Below are positions 5,765 through 8,257 of a stretch of 8,257 nucleotides of DNA, piece after piece (within the stretch, counting starts at the first letter, position 1; every line of letters begins with the position of its first letter). Position numbers and translations under genes: made by a program. The stretch comes from Waddliaceae bacterium. Its GTDB lineage: Bacteria > Chlamydiota > Chlamydiia > Chlamydiales > SLFE01. Where the stretch lies: the NCBI GenBank assembly GCA_007124415.1, contig SLFE01000037.1:1-8257 (forward strand). The letters run 5' to 3'. A model generated the notes under the pieces. The model saw nothing but the letters and a program-made list of their open reading frames with translations, was not told the origin of the DNA and ran no database searches.

Positions 5765-6532
5765 TTATTCGTCTTCAGGGCGGCCGAAGAGGTTGCGGAT
5801 GGCCTGAAGGGTAGTGGCGCGGCCGATCTCGGCGATGCTGTCGGTCAGGGGGATGTGCTTGGGACAGACCTTGACGCAGTTCTGGGCGTTTCCACATCCT
5901 GTAATTCCCCCCTTTTCCATCATGGGATTGAGCCTTTTGTCGCGCTGGGTATAGCCGGTCGGGTGCATATTGAGAAAGCGGACGATGGAGATGGGAGCGG
6001 GCCCCATAAAATCGGACTTGTCGTTCACGTTCGGGCAGGACTCGGAGCAGCACCCGCACGTCATGCAGGTGGAGAGCGAATACATCACTTCCTGCACTTT
6101 GGGGCTGTAGCGGGGGCCGGGGCCGCGGTCGTAGCTGAGGTCGCCGTCGATCCAGGCGTGCATTTTCTTTAAGTTCTCGAACATAATCGACCTGTCGACG
6201 ATCAGGTCGCGGACCAGGGGAAACTTGGTGAAGGGCGCGAGGGTGATCACATGGCTGCCTGTTTCGTCGATGATGTTTTTGATCAGGGCCGAGCATGCCT
6301 GGCAGGGATAGCCGTTGATGAGCATCGAACAAGAGCCGCACACCTCCTCGAGGCACCCCTGCTCCCAGACGACCGGCTCGACATTTTCGCCTTGGCGGTT
6401 GACCGGTTTTTTCTGAATCTCCATCAACGACGAAATGACGTTGGCCTGAGGAACAAGATCGAGTTCGAACTCTTCCCAGTATTGACTTCCGGGCTTGCCC
6501 CGGTAAATCTTTAAAATGTACGTTTCCGCCAT
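5765..6532 (-). CDS. sdhB: Succinate dehydrogenase iron-sulfur subunit
   Basis: SdhB carries electrons from the flavoprotein to quinone at the inner membrane in respiratory complex II, linking the TCA cycle to respiration. All cluster ligands are visible in 255 residues. The [2Fe-2S] site is C60, C65, C68 and C80 (C-x4-C-x2-C-x11-C) in GCLEEVCGSCSM. The [4Fe-4S] site is C156, C159 and C162, completed by C223. The [3Fe-4S] site is C166, C213 and C219. Length and the GCLEEVCGSC form fit the Bacillus-type group. The third ligand is Cys, where E. coli has Asp; an additional C77 lies next to the cluster. AGGAG (6544-6540) is seven bases before the ATG and overlaps the sdhA stop codon; the two genes are ten bases apart, which suggests coupled translation. 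Confidence 0.97.
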   Translation of the reverse strand: MAETYILKIYRGKPGSQYWEEFELDLVPQANVISSLMEIQKKPVNRQGENVEPVVWEQGCLEEVCGSCSMLINGYPCQACSALIKNIIDETGSHVITLAPFTKFPLVRDLIVDRSIMFENLKKMHAWIDGDLSYDRGPGPRYSPKVQEVMYSLSTCMTCGCCSESCPNVNDKSDFMGPAPISIVRFLNMHPTGYTQRDKRLNPMMEKGGITGCGNAQNCVKVCPKHIPLTDSIAEIGRATTLQAIRNLFGRPEDE

Positions 6533-6542
6533 GAGGGCGCTC

Positions 6543-8257
6543 CTATATCGGCAGCCGGATGTTGTCCGGAACGTTTTTGAGCTCCGGTTTTACTTTTTTA
6601 GCTTTCACATAGTTACGCGATAGAGGTTCGAGGTGTCTTAAGTCCACGGGCTTATAGCTGATGACAGGCTCGTCTTTATCGGGATCGAAGGTCGCGATAG
6701 TGTGCTTGAGCCAATTTTCGTCATCGCGCTCGTCAAACCCTTCTTTATAATGGGCGCCGCGAAGCTCGTCGCGAAGAAGGGCCCCTTTCACTATAATTAA
6801 CGCAAGATGGATCATCGCGTCAAACTGATTTGCGAAAACATAACACTGGTTGGCAAACCGGCTCTTGTCGCTCAGCGAGATATGTTTGTAGCGCTCCCTA
6901 ATTTCCTTGATCAAATCGAGCGTCTTTTTTAGACCGGCGTTGCTGCGCTTGACGGTGGCGTTCTTAACGAGCGCATCGGCAAGCTCGTCGTGAAGTTCGA
7001 ATATATTTTCCCCGCCGTCCCTTGAGAGCAAATCTTCTTTAAAAGCTTTTTCCTCCTCTAAGACCTTGTCGAAAATCGAATCGGGCATGTCGGAAAAGCT
7101 CTTTTCCAAATTCTTGATGTACCTGGGGATTTCTTCCCCGACGACCAAGCCGCTGTAGATGCAGGAAAGGAGGGCGTTGGCGCCCAAACGGTTGGCGCCG
7201 TGAAAGGAGAAGTCCGACTCGCCGATATTGAAGCACCCCGGGATGTTGGTCATCTGGCGGTACCGCTCCATCCGGTCGGGGTCGTCGGCAGCGGGCCAGT
7301 CCACCCAGCCGCCTCCCATGGTATAGTGGACGGCGGGGAAGATCAGCATGGGAACTTTTCTCGGGTCGTCGCCGGTAAATTTCTGGTAGATTTCCAAAAT
7401 GGCGTCGAGCTTGTGCTTGGTCTCTTCGGGCAGGTGGGAAACATCGAGATAGACCTGCATTTTGCCGTCGATGGCCAGCCCCATCTCGCAAATGCGGAGA
7501 ACCTCGCGCGCGCCGATATCCCTCGGAACAAGATTGCCGTAGCCGGGATAAAGCTCCTCGAGAAAATACCAGGGCTTGCCCGTTTCGCCGCAAGGAACTT
7601 CCTCGCCCTTGGCATTCGTAATGGTTTTGGACGAGTCGCCGTAGACCCAGACTCTGCCCCCCTCGCCACGCGCAGACTCCGACATCAGCCGCATTTTGTC
7701 GATTCCGGGAATGGCGGTGGGATGGATTTGGATAAATTCGCCGTTGGCGTATTCCATGCCCTGCTTGTAGAGGCGGCCGTTGGCAGCTCCGGTGCAGAAG
7801 GTGGAGTTGGTCGATTTTTTAAAGAGGAGCCCGAGCCCCCCCGTGGCGATCACAACGGCGTCGGCTTTGAGCGTTTCGAGTTTGAGATTGAAAAGATCCA
7901 TAAGAACGATGCCGCGGGCAGACCCTTCCTCGTCCCGCACAAGGCGCATAAACTCGTGGTTTTCGAATTTCTCGACAAGCCCCTTCGCCTCAAACTTGCG
8001 CACCTGCTCGTCGAGGGTGTACATGAGCTGCTGGCCGGTCGAGGCTCCGCAAAAAGCGGTTCTGTTGTAGAGGGTGCCGCCGAACCGCCTGAAGTCCATG
8101 TTCCCTTCGGGCGTTCGGTTAAAGGGACAGCCTAAACGGTCCATCATTCGAATGATGGAAGGGGCCGCCATGCACATTTCCAAAATGGCCGGCTGATCGG
8201 CGAGAAAGTCGCCCCCTTTCATCGTGTCGAAAGCGTGGATGATGGGAGAGTCGTCCT
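6543..8257 (-). CDS. sdhA: Succinate dehydrogenase flavoprotein subunit (N-terminus outside the window)
   Basis: SdhA oxidises succinate to fumarate with bound FAD and passes electrons to SdhB. The frame stays open past the Met at 8222 to the right edge; the added residues (DDSPIIHAFDT) continue into KGGDFLADQP as in Bacillus-type SdhA, so that Met is internal. Missing is the N-terminal dinucleotide-binding motif with the histidine that binds FAD covalently. Counting from the Met at 8222, visible landmarks are FNRTPEG (34-40), ATGGLG (126-131), HPTAIPG (167-173), ARGEGG (184-189, with the active-site type arginine), PRDIGARE (233-240), VHYTMGG (298-304) and GANRLGANALL (342-352), the last contacting FAD. 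The Bacillus-type family is usually near 590 residues, so about 15-30 residues are missing beyond the 570 visible, or somewhat more. A membrane anchor gene, sdhC, would be expected just beyond 8257. Confidence 0.97.
   Translation of the reverse strand, partial: DDSPIIHAFDTMKGGDFLADQPAILEMCMAAPSIIRMMDRLGCPFNRTPEGNMDFRRFGGTLYNRTAFCGASTGQQLMYTLDEQVRKFEAKGLVEKFENHEFMRLVRDEEGSARGIVLMDLFNLKLETLKADAVVIATGGLGLLFKKSTNSTFCTGAANGRLYKQGMEYANGEFIQIHPTAIPGIDKMRLMSESARGEGGRVWVYGDSSKTITNAKGEEVPCGETGKPWYFLEELYPGYGNLVPRDIGAREVLRICEMGLAIDGKMQVYLDVSHLPEETKHKLDAILEIYQKFTGDDPRKVPMLIFPAVHYTMGGGWVDWPAADDPDRMERYRQMTNIPGCFNIGESDFSFHGANRLGANALLSCIYSGLVVGEEIPRYIKNLEKSFSDMPDSIFDKVLEEEKAFKEDLLSRDGGENIFELHDELADALVKNATVKRSNAGLKKTLDLIKEIRERYKHISLSDKSRFANQCYVFANQFDAMIHLALIIVKGALLRDELRGAHYKEGFDERDDENWLKHTIATFDPDKDEPVISYKPVDLRHLEPLSRNYVKAKKVKPELKNVPDNIRLPI

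Noticed and set aside
5775..6356. 193-codon - strand ORF in another frame of sdhB
   Set aside because: Arg/Pro/His-rich translation typical of a shifted frame; sdhB is intact with all cluster ligands.
7200..8135. 311-codon + strand ORF opposite sdhA
   Set aside because: Antisense shadow of a highly conserved gene with G+C-rich codons; no start signal.
1..8257. tRNA, rRNA, riboswitch, IS element, CRISPR array
   Set aside because: No cloverleaf-like segment, transposase motif, flanking inverted repeats or spaced direct repeats were seen; the repeats in 3519-5072 are protein coil repeats.

Overview
The window most likely comes from a member of the Chlamydiota, probably an environmental (Parachlamydiales-type) chlamydia living inside protists. 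The support is indirect: a Bacillus-type succinate dehydrogenase pair of the kind chlamydiae carry, an unusually long ThyX built of two ThyX-like units (the form I associate with chlamydial genomes), and proteins that look built for a eukaryotic host. No rRNA or other marker gene is present, so this is an inference.

Layout, left to right. (1) The end of a lysine-rich protein runs in from the left edge on the + strand (2-415). (2) A long double-domain thyX lies on the - strand (396-2030), overlapping that end tail to tail. (3) An A+T-rich gap of about 250 bases holds a good promoter facing right and a leader-like small ORF facing left. (4) A + strand gene (2287-3318) encodes a soluble protein with a disordered N-terminus and two SH2-type phosphotyrosine-binding domains; it is the most notable item here. 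(5) A strong hairpin terminator (3481-3520) separates it from a convergent - strand gene (3519-5072) for an exported right-handed beta-helix protein. (6) From 8257 down to 5155 runs one - strand operon: sdhA (N-terminus beyond the window), sdhB, an unrecognised 154-residue protein, and a 48-residue ORF overlapping it at a run of six A.

How they fit together. The sdhAB genes encode the flavoprotein and iron-sulfur subunits of respiratory complex II; thyX makes dTMP. These are housekeeping genes with moderate to high G+C. The SH2 gene and the beta-helix gene sit between them as an accessory pair, each apparently transcribed on its own. The tandem SH2 protein has no visible enzyme domain and looks like an adaptor that would bind tyrosine-phosphorylated host proteins. 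The lysine-rich protein at the left edge ends in short acidic-hydrophobic motifs like those of endocytic adaptors and may be a second host-directed protein. Host roles are inference from domain content; no secretion signal beyond the beta-helix signal peptide can be proved from sequence alone. No tRNA, rRNA, IS element or CRISPR array was seen.
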